A DNA stretch of 64,000 nucleotides from Dendrolimus kikuchii (GCA_019925095.2 CM034402.1:7079501-7143500); one strand, 5' to 3'; positions 21,918 to 33,477 are shown, numbered from the stretch's first letter. Notes: generated by a model from the sequence alone, not told the origin. Program-made: numbers and translations.

Positions 21918-22029
21918 GAAAAGGTAAGGTAGGTAAACGAAAAGTGGTAATACTTCACCTTATTCCAAATAGTGTGCTTGACTTAGACCATTATCATTAA
22001 TGTAAATGGTCTAAAGTGATAAACTAAAG

Positions 22030-22690
22030 TAAAGTGACTGATAAACGACCAAACCATCCGTAATGGTTTACGTGAAGTGGGTCTGCGTTCTCGAAGACCG
22101 CTGAGACTTTCACCTGAAGCACCCCGTAATTGTAGAGCCCGTTTGCAATGGGTTCGCGAACACAAAAATTGGGAGTAATAAGACTGGCAATGTGTTGCTT
22201 TTCCGATGAATCTCGTTTCGGTATGAGACCGGATACAAGACTTACTCGAGTTTGGAGGACCACTGGACCTCAAAAACGGTTGAAACGTTGTCAGGAAGTT
22301 CATTTGTACGGAGGGGGAACAATAATGGCTTAAGCCGGTATTTGGATCGGTGGAAGAACCCATCTCATTCAGGTCAGGGGCAACCTCAATGCTGAGACTT
22401 ATACGGAGAGGATTATTTCAGAGGTGATCATCCCTTTGCAAAGCCCCGGTTGGGTGATTCGTTTCGACTAATGCACGTCCACACAAGACTAGAGTCGTTA
22501 GACGCACTCTTGCCGATGCTCGCATCAACGTTCTGCCGTGGCCTGCTCAATCGCCAGACTTTAACCCAATTGAGCACGCATGGGATATGCTCCAAAGAGA
22601 GCTCTGCCTAGTATGGCCATTGCTCAAAGTGATTTTGATGAACTGATTTTAAGCATGCCAAATAGCTGTGAGTTTGTAATTCGTGTAAAT
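22030..22690 (+). pseudogene. Tc1/mariner transposase, degraded
   Basis: Reading across frames: TIRNGLREVGLRSRRPLRL, ARLQWVREHKNW, CFSDESRFGMRPD (first catalytic Asp), VWRTTGPQKR, GGGTIMA, GGRTHLI, NARPHKTR (the Asp just before it is displaced by a frameshift), then WPAQSPDFNPIEHAWD with the catalytic Glu. That is the DDE layout of a Tc1-family transposase. The N-terminal DNA-binding region is absent and several stops and frameshifts (near 22180, 22331, 22468) kill it. No terminal inverted repeats seen. Confidence 0.8.
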
Positions 22691-23277
22691 GGTGGAAACA
22701 CAGATTATTAGTAATTATTTTTTTTTATCTTTACAATAAATTTTTTAAAAGTCCTCATATTTGCTTTTTTGCCATTTAATTGACGACATTAACTTAGATT
22801 AATCTCCCACAATTTACAATTTTTCTTAATTTTTACAAAATATAGGAATAAGTTGTTAATTTAAACATGGTTTAATTAACAATTAAAGTAAGAAGCCAGT
22901 CTGGAAGACTGGATTTGGTAAATATTAATTGGATAATTTTTTTAAGTAAAAATGTACTTGATCCCTAGATACTTTTAATGCGTGTAGTATGAAAAATTCG
23001 AATAATGATGTAAGTTTTCTTAAACGAATAGCTAAACTAATGTAGTTAAGCTCACCACCAACACTTGAGTTATAGGTTAATGTTTAACGTTACCAACAAT
23101 GAATCATGCCAAATAATGCATTCGCTAAAGCATTACGGCGCAAGTGTAGCATAAGACACCAAATATAAGATTATTGTATTATTATTAATTTTGTATATAA
23201 AATTAGTCTAAATAAAACGGCGTAGAGTTAAACACCTTTCATATACAGAAGCAATTGAGGATGTTTATTATGTCTTC
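22691..23277. other. AT-rich, nothing recognised
   Basis: No supported feature. Confidence 0.6.
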
Positions 23278-23288
23278 TAGATAAAAAT

Positions 23289-23415
23289 ACATACATAACT
23301 TCACGCCAGTTCCCTTGCGGGGTAGGCACGAACAACAGAGCGCCATTTAGGCTTATAAGAATAAGTGTGTAAGAACACACCTCACTTGCTCCTTTGACAT
23401 TCATAACTCTTGTCA
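23289..23415 (-). mobile_element. 127-bp RTE LINE 3'-end insertion with 11-bp target-site duplication
   Basis: Minus strand: ACAAGAGTTATGAATGTCAA... through the last codons of the RTE ORF to GGCGTGAAGTTATGTATG. TAGATAAAAAT lies on both sides (23278-23288 and 23416-23426). Direct evidence of target-primed retroposition of a 5'-truncated copy. Confidence 0.85.
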
Positions 23416-23719
23416 TAGATAAAAATCATACTTATATAGCTACCTATACTGTATAAAATTAATATTAGCAAATAAATATTGAGATTAAACCCAAATATTT
23501 ATTCTGTTTTACATAAAAATGAATAAGTCTGTTCCACTTATGATGCGCGTTTAGAATACGAAAGTTTGCTTTCTCACCGATGTTATTGTTGATGAATTCT
23601 CTATAAATTCCAGGTAAATCCATCACAGAGCGGCCAAAGATAACAAACATGATTTCCAAATATGACAGGGGCAAACAAACCAACACATTTATTATTGTTG
23701 GCCGTGGATTTTTTCTTAA

Positions 23720-23914
23720 TTGCCTCCAGAGACAAGTTTCCCGTTGGTATTACGTAAACACGCCTCAAAAAACTCTCCCGTGAACATTATCGGTAGCTCA
23801 TTAATGGACGAAAGTTTGGACAAATATTTGAATGTTCCGCACAATAGTAATTACCGATTTGTGGTCGCAGCGAGCACTAAACTGTCGCCTTCAGAGATGT
23901 TAAACGATAGTTAA
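23720..23914 (+). other. 64-codon frame in unique mixed-composition DNA
   Basis: Open frame MPPETSFPLVLRKHASKNSP... in a stretch less AT-rich than its flanks, matching no repeat here. Could be a small exon or conserved noncoding DNA. Not recognised. Confidence 0.2.
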
Positions 23915-23974
23915 GTTAAAGAGCGATGAATATTTTAAGGCCAGCTACAATCGTAAGTAGGTATTCATAGGGTC

Positions 23975-24075
23975 GCCAGAAGATGCTAGATGAGGACCAG
24001 GAGATGTTTGGCAGACTGGGAAAGATCTACGTCCAACAGTGGTCTGCTATTGGCTTATAACCACGACGACGATTA
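23975..24075 (+). repeat. RTE-type LINE 3' end (second subfamily)
   Basis: Encodes a broken version of the terminal residues found in lepidopteran RTE polyproteins (VQQWSAIGL then stop: GTCCAACAGTGGTCTGC TATTGGC), followed by a CGA/GAT-rich tail. Confidence 0.5.
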
Positions 24076-25450
24076 TCTAAACGGATATATTTAAGTGTGG
24101 AACACCTCTAAGGTTCTGAAACCGAAAGATAAAAAGTACTTAACATCTATGGTCTAATTCTAGTGTCTATCTGGGTCTGTTTATGTGTCAATATGAAATT
24201 TAGCACATATCGCGTCGTTGCTTCAATAATATGTTATTTTCGAAATTGAAATTTTAGAAAAGAGCTTTTTATTCTTCAAAAAATAATTGTATCGAAACGA
24301 TTAACTTTTTTACCTACAATCTATGCTATAGGTAATCAAAAAGATAGACTGTCGCACGGTTTAAGTCCCGCAGACGGGGCATTACGGTCCCGCAATGGAA
24401 TGTTAGAAAGATAAAACAATTTTATTTTAATAGTATTAGTAAATAAAATAATAATATTATGTAATATCTATTTACATTAAAACACTTGATTAAAACAACA
24501 TCTTGATAAAAACAACAAACAACTTTAAACATGAGACGAGCTTTACTACGATTTTTAATAAAATAAAATCGAAAGAGCGATTTTAATTATCAAATGTAAA
24601 AAGAATGATTTGTCGGATTTATCACGTTATTGAAGTAAAGAGGGGATTTATAAAATATTAGGTAGTCCAAACTGTAAATATCACCCTAAAATATTCGTTA
24701 CCTATATACCTACTGCAGTAATATATCACCGTTTAGTCTTTACTGTAATTTTCCTTAAACAAAATATATTAGTTGAAAATAAACAACAGTTGTAGCATTT
24801 CTGTAAATTGTTTTTATTCAAAAATGGTGTACTTGAAATTTTTTATATACCTAAAAACTGTCTAACTTGGCGTCAGTCAAAGACCTATAAATTTAATTAC
24901 GGCTTCTGTTACATGGAGTCAACTTTTACGTAGTGCCTATTTGCTTGTAGATTAATTACGGGCCCGTATATTCATGAATACATGACACTGGCTAGTTACA
25001 CAATGCAAACCCACGTTTAAAAGATCGGGCAAGTGCTTAGAAGTTCGCGAAATATGATGGGATTCGTAGAGGTAAAAAACTTTCATTATTCCCATCAGTT
25101 GGTTCCGAAACTAAAATAAAAAAATTTTACTGAAAAAATCCTATACATGAAGATTTTAAATGGGTTCAGTTTTATTGATAAAATGGTTACGGAGCTGTAA
25201 AAAAAGATATTTTTATTTATTAAGAACGATAACAAAATTAAATAAAGTAAACAATAGAAACAAAATAAGTCCTAAATTAGACCCATTTTCAGCATGTTTT
25301 TCCGCCTGGAACCAGAAAGTGAAATCGCGGTAGTCTATACTACATATACCTATAACAATAATGAATTAATGAAAACACTTTTTGATCACTTTTGATTGAT
25401 TAATCACTAAAAATTAAAACTACATTCTTAAAATCTAGGTACCTACAATA
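24076..25450. other. AT-rich, nothing recognised
   Basis: About 1.4 kb with no ORF or repeat that I can support. Confidence 0.6.
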
Positions 25451-25454
25451 AATT

Positions 25455-25512
25455 TTGAACAATGGGTAGCCTGATCGCTTAAAGTGATCTCTTCCAGGCA
25501 ACCCCCGATATA
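25455..25512 (-). repeat. 5'-truncated R1-like LINE 3' end
   Basis: Minus strand GGTTGCCTGGAAGAGATCAC, TTTAAGCGATCAGGC stem. Confidence 0.6.
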
Positions 25513-25594
25513 CAATACAGGTACTGTTGCCTTCGGTGCAGGACCTTGTAACTATATTTTATTACATTTTTTTTGTCAAATTTATGTGACGATT

Positions 25595-26140
25595 TTGATG
25601 AAAAAGATTTTTTTTAAAAAGCTTGTCGTGCGTCACCACCGCCGGCACAATACCACGCCATGTTGCACTAAATGATGTTATCCGCCGATCTCTTGTCACC
25701 GCCGGGATTCCAGTCATCCTGGAACCTAATGGACTGTATCGCGACAATGGCAAGAGACCGGACGCAATGTCTGGTGCCGTGGAAGATGGGACGACCACTA
25801 GTGAACGCCACTTTGGTAGCGTCCCATCTTCCCGACACCACCGTGTTAGCTGGCGGAGCTGCTAGAGCAACAGCGGCAAGAAGACCTAAAACGCCGCAAA
25901 TATGCATCCTTTAATATATATACATATATATATAATACATATTTGAGGCTTTTGGTATCGAAATTCTAGGGCCTTGGGGTCCATTAGCTCACCACCTTTA
26001 TCAAGACGTTATCTATACGGTTGATAAAAGTCTCACGCGACCAAAAGGCTGGCCTGTATTTTGGGCAACGCATAAGCGTTGCCATCCAACGTGGTAACGC
26101 GGCCAGCGTTTTGGGAACGGTCCAAACTGACAGTGATTTG
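25595..26140 (+). pseudogene. LINE-type C-terminal endonuclease-like domain, most complete copy (5)
   Basis: In successive frames: [41 protein letters not shown] then a shift to [12 protein letters not shown]-type [56 protein letters not shown] and GNAASVLGTV. KRPD plus the later WDAT-type motif suggests a PD-(D/E)XK-like nuclease core (inference). At least two frameshifts and an AT microsatellite insertion (25913-25945) disrupt it. Confidence 0.6.
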
Positions 26141-26935
26141 GGACCTATTTATTGCTTGTATTTTTTTTACTGTGTGTATTCATTGTATATTTTAATTTTA
26201 AGTTTTTTTTATTTTATTGTGAGCCCTGCTTAGGTCAGTTTAATGAATGAATAGTCGTTTCGATTTTTAAAAAACCTTTACAGGGTAGCGATGTTCTCGT
26301 AATACAGTTGAAGGTGAAAAGACGATTAAATTTAATGTATCATTATCTAACTCTGAGTCCGGAACAATCTAGTAGTTAATTAAAAACAAAGCATGTATTT
26401 ATCGTTGTCGCGAGCAGCCGGGCTCATTAGAAACACATCAGACAACATGCGTAAATAAATACGCGGGCGGGTTCGACCGAACATCTTTACCGGTCGATGC
26501 TTGGAAGCTTGAGATGAGATCGATTCCGCATGACAAATACACATACAAATACGTGAACACCGGAACAATAATGTACTTTGTTAGATGTGACTCATACATT
26601 TTCATATGACTGTATGAAAGTGTTACGTGTTTTCCTCGCATTAATTTTAAACGCCTGAACCGATTCAAATGTCGATCTTATCATTAAATTCCTTCCATAA
26701 CCCGAAGTTCGTGTTGATTTATGTTACAAGAACGGATCTGAAAGATGGCGATGAAATTTAATCAAGAGTATTTCAATAGTATTTTTATGGCACCTACATA
26801 GATATTTTATAAGCAGCTACTTATAGATTGATAAAAGTTAATTATGAAAAGTTTGTAAAACATACTTCGTCCACGTTGTACGGGTCTCAAAGACCACAGT
26901 TATTTTACACAGAGATTTTGAATAAGTGATTATAA
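26141..26935. other. No recognised gene; one GC-richer patch
   Basis: 26395-26560 is GC-richer and unique, possibly conserved noncoding DNA. The rest is AT-rich. Minus frames of 62 and 76 codons here overlap each other and look accidental. Confidence 0.45.
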
Positions 26936-26939
26936 TATA

Positions 26940-27140
26940 TTGCATCGGAGGCAGATTTTTTGCGACCTGTCCACTTTAAACCGCTCCCAAGAAAATTCCC
27001 GCGGGAATCTCGGGATTAAAGATGCAGCAGATTTAAGTCTGAGAATTTGCTATCGGTCAACGAAAATCGCATCAGTAGTTTTTGCGTGTTTTTTGTTCGG
27101 AATTACAAACAGAGAAACATAAAAAATATAAAAAACAAAA
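26940..27140 (+). repeat. Partial relative of the 42-kb foldback repeat
   Basis: Shares AAACCGCTCCC, ATTCCCGCGGGAAT and CGGGATTAAA blocks with 42180-42310. Its ends are not inverted repeats, so truncated. Confidence 0.4.
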
Positions 27141-27595
27141 GACTATACTCTTATAATATTATAGATTTTACATAACAGTACTTACAAATCATTTACAGGC
27201 ATGAAAATAAAATATTATAATACTTTTAAAATATCATTACAGATATAATTTTATTTACTGCTTAAACAATATTAATACTTGATATCGTAAGTATGTACGC
27301 GAGTCCAAAATCTATGAGGCTGCAATGTTATATAATATGATAAACAGTATCTCAATTGATTTGACTATCCGCTCGTTAATAATTGTTGAAACATGCACAG
27401 ATAGACAAACTATCATGATGAAATTATTCCTATAGAAATAGCTAAACCTAAGCCTTAAAAACTCGTCTGCCTATCGAATGATTATTGAAAAGCCTAAAAC
27501 ATAAATTCCACACATTTATATTTCACAATACGCTTAAAATGTTGTTCTTGACAAAAGCCTCTGTTGTTTTAATATCCACATCCATACAGTGGTAT
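27141..27595. other. AT-rich, nothing recognised
   Basis: No supported feature. Confidence 0.6.
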
Positions 27596-27599
27596 TTGT

Positions 27600-27800
27600 T
27601 TGTAATATATTTTGTATTGCCCAACGTGGTCGAGTGGGCAGCGGTCAGGAGAGCTCTGACAACAATGCGGGTGGCATCTCCGGTTACATCTTGTGCCACC
27701 GCAAACAGACACCGATACACCCGCTGATGGACGATAGCCGCCACTTAATCATCACATTATACTTGATTCAGGTTGCTACGATAGAATGGTAATCAATCAT
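27600..27800. other. GC-richer segment beginning like a tRNA-headed repeat
   Basis: CCCAACGTGGTCGAGTGGGC resembles a pol III A box, but no good B box follows (GGTTACATCTT at best). The minus frame 27744-27523 is open for 73 codons. Possibly a SINE relic or an exon. Unresolved. Confidence 0.2.
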
Positions 27801-28103
27801 TAAACAAAATTGAGTTAAGTACGTAGGTACAGCTTTTGCTCTTTAGTGTCGAAGAATTTTTCTCCAAAACTACTGAGTCGACTTAAATGAAAAACATCAC
27901 ACACGACTATACACGCACACAAAAATCCTTTTTCAGGTACATACATAATATATTATATCATCGCCGGCAATGAAGGACCTTGTAACTACATTTTTTTCGT
28001 CAAAATGGTTACATGTCCTAGTAATACTAATTTGACGAAAAAAATAATTTTACCAAAAAATTTAGATACCCCTTATTTTTATCTTTTCGCGATTTTTTTG
28101 CTA

Positions 28104-28419
28104 TTATCCGTGCAGGAACGCAGAAAGAATACAATTTCCTGCGGCCGGGCGGCCTGTCGTAAGAGGCGACTTAACAACCGACTGCCAGGTGGTAGGGCAT
28201 TTGCCCGACTGGATGGCTACCACCTCTGCTCTAGAATATGTCGCCATAACAACCTTGAGTTGTATTCCGGCTTTAGTGACCAGGTTTCAGTCTCCCTTAA
28301 GAGAGCAGCAGGGCATTTGTAGCAACTTTGGTGTTGCAAATGTCCATAGGTGATGGTAACCGCTTTCCATCAAGTGGGCCGTCTGCCTGTCTGCTGATCT
28401 CTTGCAATAAAAAAAAAAT
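28104..28419 (+). repeat. SINE-like element A, copy 6 (full length)
   Basis: Sense: TTATCCGTGCAGGAACGCAG... to GCTGATCTCTTGCAATAAAA with a 10-A tail. Close to copies 2 and 7. Confidence 0.8.
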
Positions 28420-28519
28420 ACTACAACGCTACGTAGCAGTATAGAGAATACATCTTTCTTATTAAATTTTATCCATATTCCAAAAATATTGCATCACTAA
28501 AATTCTTCGGCAGTGAATT

Positions 28520-28745
28520 TATGTTTCAAAAGAGATGTGGATTCGAATCCTGACCGGCAGCAGTTTTCTGGCCTAAGGTGTCAAGAATATCGCGATTTCC
28601 ACGTGCTAACGCTGAACAAAAACGTCGCGATGATAACTGCCCTAAGAGATTCCTGATCTGTCAAATCTGCCAATCCACCTTGGACAAGCGTGACAGACAG
28701 GTTATCCGTTCCTCTAAAAAATGGGGAGGCCTGACAACAACTACT
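28520..28745 (+). repeat. SINE-I, degraded copy
   Basis: B-box-like GGATTCGAATCC at 28541, then CTGCCAATCCACCTTGGACA and TTCCTCTAAAAAATGGGGAG corresponding to the 3' body of the 44.7-kb copy. Confidence 0.5.
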
Positions 28746-28854
28746 ATTGTTATTATATCTATAGTTGTATACCTAAATAATAATATATTGTGGCGGTGTT
28801 CCAACAGTGTTGTTGTATATCCGTTGTATATCAATGGCATATAATTAACAAGGT

Positions 28855-29130
28855 AATTAATACCAAACGACGCAAGAGAGTCGCCTACGATGGTATTACG
28901 GCCACATTTCAAATAAACTAGCTATTTATGTGGGAGATAGACGACTGGTAGAATGGGTAGGCCCAAGAAATACTAGCAAAACGTAGTAAATGATGATACG
29001 CGTACCAATAGTATCACAACAAGGGATGCCGAGTATTTTGCGAAATGGAGAAGAAAAAGTACAAAAATCGGACCCCAAGCTCCAGAGCGGACGCCCTAAA
29101 CGCAACCATAGTAACGATGATGATAATATG
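28855..29130 (+). pseudogene. RTE-like LINE C-terminus, second subfamily (C2), degraded
   Basis: Remnant of RLRWYGH..., then a lysine-rich end equivalent to AKWRRKSTKIGPQAPERTP, followed by a GATGATGAT-type tail. Homologous to 50585-50750 and 57680-57985. Multiple stops. Confidence 0.6.
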
Positions 29131-29635
29131 AAACCATGCATAAGATAACTAGAACCAAAATAAATCCCAAGTTTCACTACAATACAGAAATCATCGCAAC
29201 AGCATGACATGGTCTTTAGACAAACATAACCTCTCTGACCCAAAAAGATCACTTAAACCCAAGTAAAAATTTCTCTTGAAAAATCAATGAAGTATTTGCT
29301 GTTTCTTCCAAATAGCGTACATTGTTACCAACAATGGTGCTGTCTTCAACGATCTGATTGTTAAACGTACAGCAAACTACTCGACGCGTTCGAGAGAGTG
29401 TTCAATCCAAACGGCTGTATGCGAGTCATCTAGTCTCTGAACAGTGTTTGTTTAGACGTATGTTTGTACTCTCCTTAATGTTAAGTCTATTGTAGAATTG
29501 CATATTTTCTCTTTATTTATATTTTTTATTATTGTTACAAATAAATACAGTCAAAATACGCAAAAATATGTATGTAATTTAAGTACGTTTATTTATGATA
29601 TACCTAATTATCTGCACCACCTACATCTCCCGATT
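29131..29635. other. No recognised gene
   Basis: AT-rich apart from 29325-29450, a more balanced stretch with no repeat match. Confidence 0.5.
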
Positions 29636-29639
29636 AGGT

Positions 29640-29758
29640 TAAACTATTTCTTAAGTTAGGTTGCCTGGAAGACATTGCTTTAAGTTCCATGACAATATTG
29701 TAATTGTGTATATTTGGTAAACAATAAACTGTATCTATCTATCTATCTATACGGAGTT
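29640..29758 (+). repeat. R1-like LINE 3' end with ATCT-repeat tail
   Basis: AGGTTGCCTGGAAGACATTG... AACAATAAACTG followed by (TATC)n. Shows that this family can end in a tandem repeat rather than plain poly(A). Confidence 0.65.
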
Positions 29759-29809
29759 TTATGCTGATAGTATATGTTTTAAATTTAATGATAATAATAA
29801 TAATATCTG

Positions 29810-30300
29810 CTCTACTGGGACCGATCAATTATCACAGACAGAACTATTGTTGCCAACAAGCCTGATATTGTGATAGTTGATCGGTCTGCGAGACGTGTTA
29901 TAATTGTAGATGTCGCGATTCCCCATGATGGTAACCTCGTGAATGCCGAGAAAGATAAACAAACATATAACCGCTATGTGGAACCTGGACTCTACAATCA
30001 TAGTACCGATAGTGATGTCAGAGAATGGACTAATAGCGAAGAGCCTTGACCGCCACCTTGAAAGGCTCTCGCTTGGTATCTGGTTGAAAGGTCGTATGCA
30101 GAAGGCAGCTCTGTTGGACACGGCCCGTATTGAGAGAAATTCCTGTGTCTGGGGTCTTAACCACCGGTAGCCTGGACCCTAGGCGCCACTGCCGGCGAAG
30201 ATCAGTTTTTTATATTTTTTTTATAAATAAATGTATATATTCTATATGAAAAATGTAAAACATTTGGAAATAAAATATATATGTGAATAATAATAATAAT
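29810..30300 (+). pseudogene. LINE polyprotein C-terminus with restriction-like endonuclease motifs
   Basis: First frame: SIITDRTIVANKPDIVIVDR, VIIVDVAIPHD, NLVNAEKDK. After a +1 shift (29943-30170): ITAMWNLDSTIIVPIVMSEN, GLIAKSLDRHLERLSLG, MQKAALLDTARIERN. KPDI.IVD...VDV is the PD...(D/E)XK pattern known from insect non-LTR elements with restriction-like endonucleases (R4/Dong- or CRE-like; exact clade uncertain). Stop at about 30170, then a 3' region with AATAAA-like signals and an AAT-repeat tail ending near 30300. The frameshift makes it inactive. Confidence 0.65.
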
Positions 30301-30480
30301 CGGTAGACAAACACAGACATTGTATATCCCCAAATTAAACAAGTTACGCTTGTGTTATGGGTAATATAGAGCGGACTACCGAATGGGGCCGAACTCGGAG
30401 CATAATAAATAACGGAAAATTCGTTTTCGAAGTTCACCATGGTAGGAATTGCACCCGTATCCTCTGCATTTACATAAGTA
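30295..30480 (-). repeat. tRNA-headed SINE-II, second copy
   Basis: Matches 17620-17780 (GGGATATACAATGTCTGTG, CCATAACACAAGCG on the minus strand). Head region degraded. Confidence 0.6.
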
Positions 30481-30524
30481 GTAAATCTTTTTCGCTATAT
30501 TCGACTATTCCACGGAAACGATGT

Positions 30525-31575
30525 AATTTATTGCGATAAAGGTCTCCTAAATGTTGGTCCAGATATAAGCTAGCTTTGTGTCGAGTTTCATTTCAATCAG
30601 TTCCGTATGTGGCACGTGATGTAACAGACAGACAAAAATTCTTAGTTGTATTTTCGAAATCTGCTGGTCCAAATTAGCCCTCTGATTCATTTACTTTTTT
30701 AAATTCATAATAAAATTAACCCCCCCTTTCCCCACTACAAATTTATTATATTGCTAGAGTTTGCACCGGAGCTCCGTCGGGTGTCAAACCCTAGGCAAAT
30801 AGCTTTATTTTACTTACACAAAAACTTTTCGGTTTTTTACGTATAATAATAACAAAGAAACTAAGGCCATATATTAGTCTACACAACTACCTAGCAAAAC
30901 AACATAGAGGCGAGACGAAGCCATTCTGATTTTTGAAGTAATACAATTTGTTAGTGAATTGAAAAAAATATTTGCAGCGCTATCTATTTTGCTAATCCGT
31001 CTATGCTAAGGAAACGTCTTCATTTATCGGCATAAAATAGAAATGTATCCTAAATGTGAAAATATAAATGTATTCTAAGTGCTGGCTTATAACCCGAGGG
31101 TTATAAGCCAGCACACTATGTCCAGTTTTATTTATATACGTTCAGTACTTTCCAAAAAAGATGCAATCAAGGCGCCATCTTTTTCACTACTTGCTTCTAT
31201 GCCACGAAAACGACGTTACTTATCGGGATAAAAAGTATCCTACAGCTGGTGTGTATAGATATTTAACCGGCGGTTAAAATAAAATAATCGCTGTTTAGCC
31301 ATATAGTTTTAGCGATTATTTTATTTTAACCATTGATTAAATGTGTACGCACACCAGCCTAAGTTACACCCCGAGATATAAGCTAGCTCTATGTCGAGTT
31401 TCATTTAAATCCGTTCAGTAGTTTCACGTGATGCTCCAACAGATAGACATAAATTGAGAAAATTGCATTTTCTGAATCTCCAGGTCCGACTTATCCAACC
31501 TCATTTTTTTCAGATTTGTAAACGCATTAACTCGAACCATTTACAGATTTATTATAATAGTATAGAATATAAATT
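30525..31575 (+). repeat. Repeat family P cluster, two or three overlapping or duplicated copies
   Basis: Blocks GATATAAGCTAGCT..GTGTCGAGTTTCAT, CAGCGC(T)ATCT.TTTGCTAATCCGT, CGGGATAAAAAGTATCCTA and the terminal CCATTTACAGATTTATTATA are shared, in order, with 43775-44470. Repetition of the core inside the interval suggests tandem or nested copies. Contains a 17-bp-arm hairpin (31080-31120) and the TA-flanked MITE. Confidence 0.55.
31243..31359. mobile_element. 117-bp foldback MITE with TA target-site duplication
   Basis: Inserted at TA (31241-31242 and 31360-31361) of repeat P; the paralogue at about 44245-44258 shows the empty site. Ends share GCTGGTGTG inverted; perfect 21-bp internal arms at 31272-31292 and 31311-31331. 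TA duplication suggests mobilisation by a Tc1/mariner transposase. Confidence 0.8.
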
Positions 31576-32035
31576 GATTATTATTATATACTCGAACAAA
31601 ATTGCTCACATATCATTCTTTTTAGGCAATAAAAACAGAACACTTATGACATGGTTATATCCATCCACCCGTCTATCACTCTATTTTTGTGTGTCAGAGT
31701 TCTTTTTCTCAAAACTGCTGAGTCTATATGAATCACATACGGCATAACATATTCTACGAATACATGCCCGATACATAATGGTGAAGTGATATTGCATAAA
31801 AATTAGGGTGACCATCATTTACATATTGAACTACGGGATGAAGAATATGTTCTTTGCGTAACTGTTGTGCGATAACCTGTATGCAATGAACATATTTATA
31901 CTGTTTCCAAGCATTTATTTTGGTTTTGACAGTTTGATGGCGGATCAATTAGTAATGTCCAAATGCGTTACCGACATGATTTGTCATAAAAATAGACTTC
32001 GTTTATAAATAAGTTTTAATAATTTTAACTCGTCT
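31576..32035. other. AT-rich, nothing recognised
   Basis: No supported feature. Confidence 0.55.
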
Positions 32036-32039
32036 ATAT

Positions 32040-32168
32040 ATTGGGGTTGTCTGGAAGAGATCGCTTTTTAGCGATAAGACCGCCCTTTGTGCGTAATGAG
32101 ACATAGTTTTAGTCTGTAAGTTCTTTTTTTATATTGGTGCACAATAAAGAGTTATTGATTGATTTGAT
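32040..32168 (+). repeat. R1-like LINE 3' end, well preserved
   Basis: GGTTGTCTGGAAGAGATCGC, stem TTTTTAGCGATAAGA, TTGGTGCACAATAAAGAG then ATTG repeats. Good consensus example of the 3' end also seen at 39230. Confidence 0.7.
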
Positions 32169-32588
32169 ATCTTTGCTAAAAAATACTGTAACGTGTAATA
32201 AATATACCAACATTTCAATAAACATATTTTACATATATTAAAGAAAGCATTAAGCTATTTTTGTAATAAAGTTAAAAAAAATGTAATAAAGCAGAACATT
32301 TTTTATTTCCATATCGATTACTTTCGATTTATTTACGTTTAGTGTCGATGGTTTAATAATCTGCGTTACATAACACACAGAACATCACTATTACGTCACC
32401 CGCAACAATGAAGTACGACAATTATGTTATTTGCTTCATGTGGGCTTTACTGTCAAGAAATATGTAACTTGATAGACGTGCAAACGTCAAAAGTAAAATA
32501 AACTCTTGGAAACAGATAGCAATAGCTAGACTGAGTATGGAAAAATCATATCATAATTTTTTCCACTTCCAACGTAGTAGGTATTATT
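32169..32588. other. AT-rich, nothing recognised
   Basis: No supported feature. Confidence 0.55.
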
Positions 32589-32893
32589 AGCCGGTATTAC
32601 ATGGGTTCACTTTTGTCTTTCAATTTCGATTGAAATGGGGCAAAAATATCTAAAAAAATAACTTTTTGTGTACAATAAAGAATAAAAAAATAAAGGAATT
32701 AAATCGTTACAATTTTTTTATAAGTGAAGTTTTTAACAGTAGATATTTAAGCAAATAAGAAAGCAATGACTCTAATTTAAAGCAGTAAAAAAAACACTTA
32801 AGAATTATTTTTTTTAATATAATATTTTTTAGATTTTTTTTGCCCCATTTACATCGAAATTAAAAGACAAATGTGAATCGTTTAATTTCGGCT
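32589..32893. repeat. 305-bp foldback element with about 70-bp inverted ends
   Basis: Left arm from AGCCGGTATTACATGGG through GAAATGGGGCAAAAATATC, right arm the diverged complement ending CGAAATTAAACG... (minus strand) at 32893 with GGGGCAAAAAAAATC. AT-only centre, non-coding. MITE-like. Confidence 0.7.
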
Positions 32894-33470
32894 TTACGTG
32901 TACTTTATATATACCCTTCGTCATCAGTCATTCGCAGTCCACTGCTGGATGTAGGCCTCCCCAAGACGGCGCCACATACCGTTACTTATCAGAATTGTTT
33001 AAATGTATTTCCTTTCCGTTCCTACTTCCAGTAGTTAGAAAAATTACTGAAAAAGACAGACGGACAGATGGCGATACATGGCGATTAAATAAACGGTCGT
33101 GTGTGTGTAAATGGCTATGCAACCTTAAAAGTATAAAATACATTAAGTATAGGTACACAAATAATAGCATTTAATTTAAATGTACGATCTATAAGGTCCT
33201 TTCTAGCGGGCGGACTTGCCATCGCGGTTGACATTCCATGTTTGTTCTTACATTCTTTTAAATGAAGAGGTGACCTGCTCTTTTGACCTCTTACGGCACA
33301 CGGACTTGGAAATTAGTCTTTTGACTTGAAGCTTATATTAGTTTTAAGTAGGACTTCGTATTATATACATTAATTAATTTATAGTTATGAATTTTAAAAA
33401 TACTATTCGTAAAGTATAAAGAGGTTAAATGAAAGTAGATGAAACGAAGTTGTTTGTCAGCATCATCGCA
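32894..33470. other. Nothing recognised apart from a repeat crumb
   Basis: 32928-32985 has CAGTCCACTGCTGGATGTAG GCCTCC, a phrase common in lepidopteran repeats. The remainder is unassigned. Confidence 0.4.
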
Positions 33471-33477
33471 GGTGGAG

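Noticed and set aside
22030..22690. Active Tc1 transposon
   Set aside because: Frameshifts, stops, missing N-terminus and no inverted terminal repeats.
27600..27800. Functional pol III gene
   Set aside because: A-box-like start but no acceptable B box or terminator; left as unresolved.
31454..31747. 97-codon plus-strand frame
   Set aside because: Half lies in the 3' end of repeat P; accidental.
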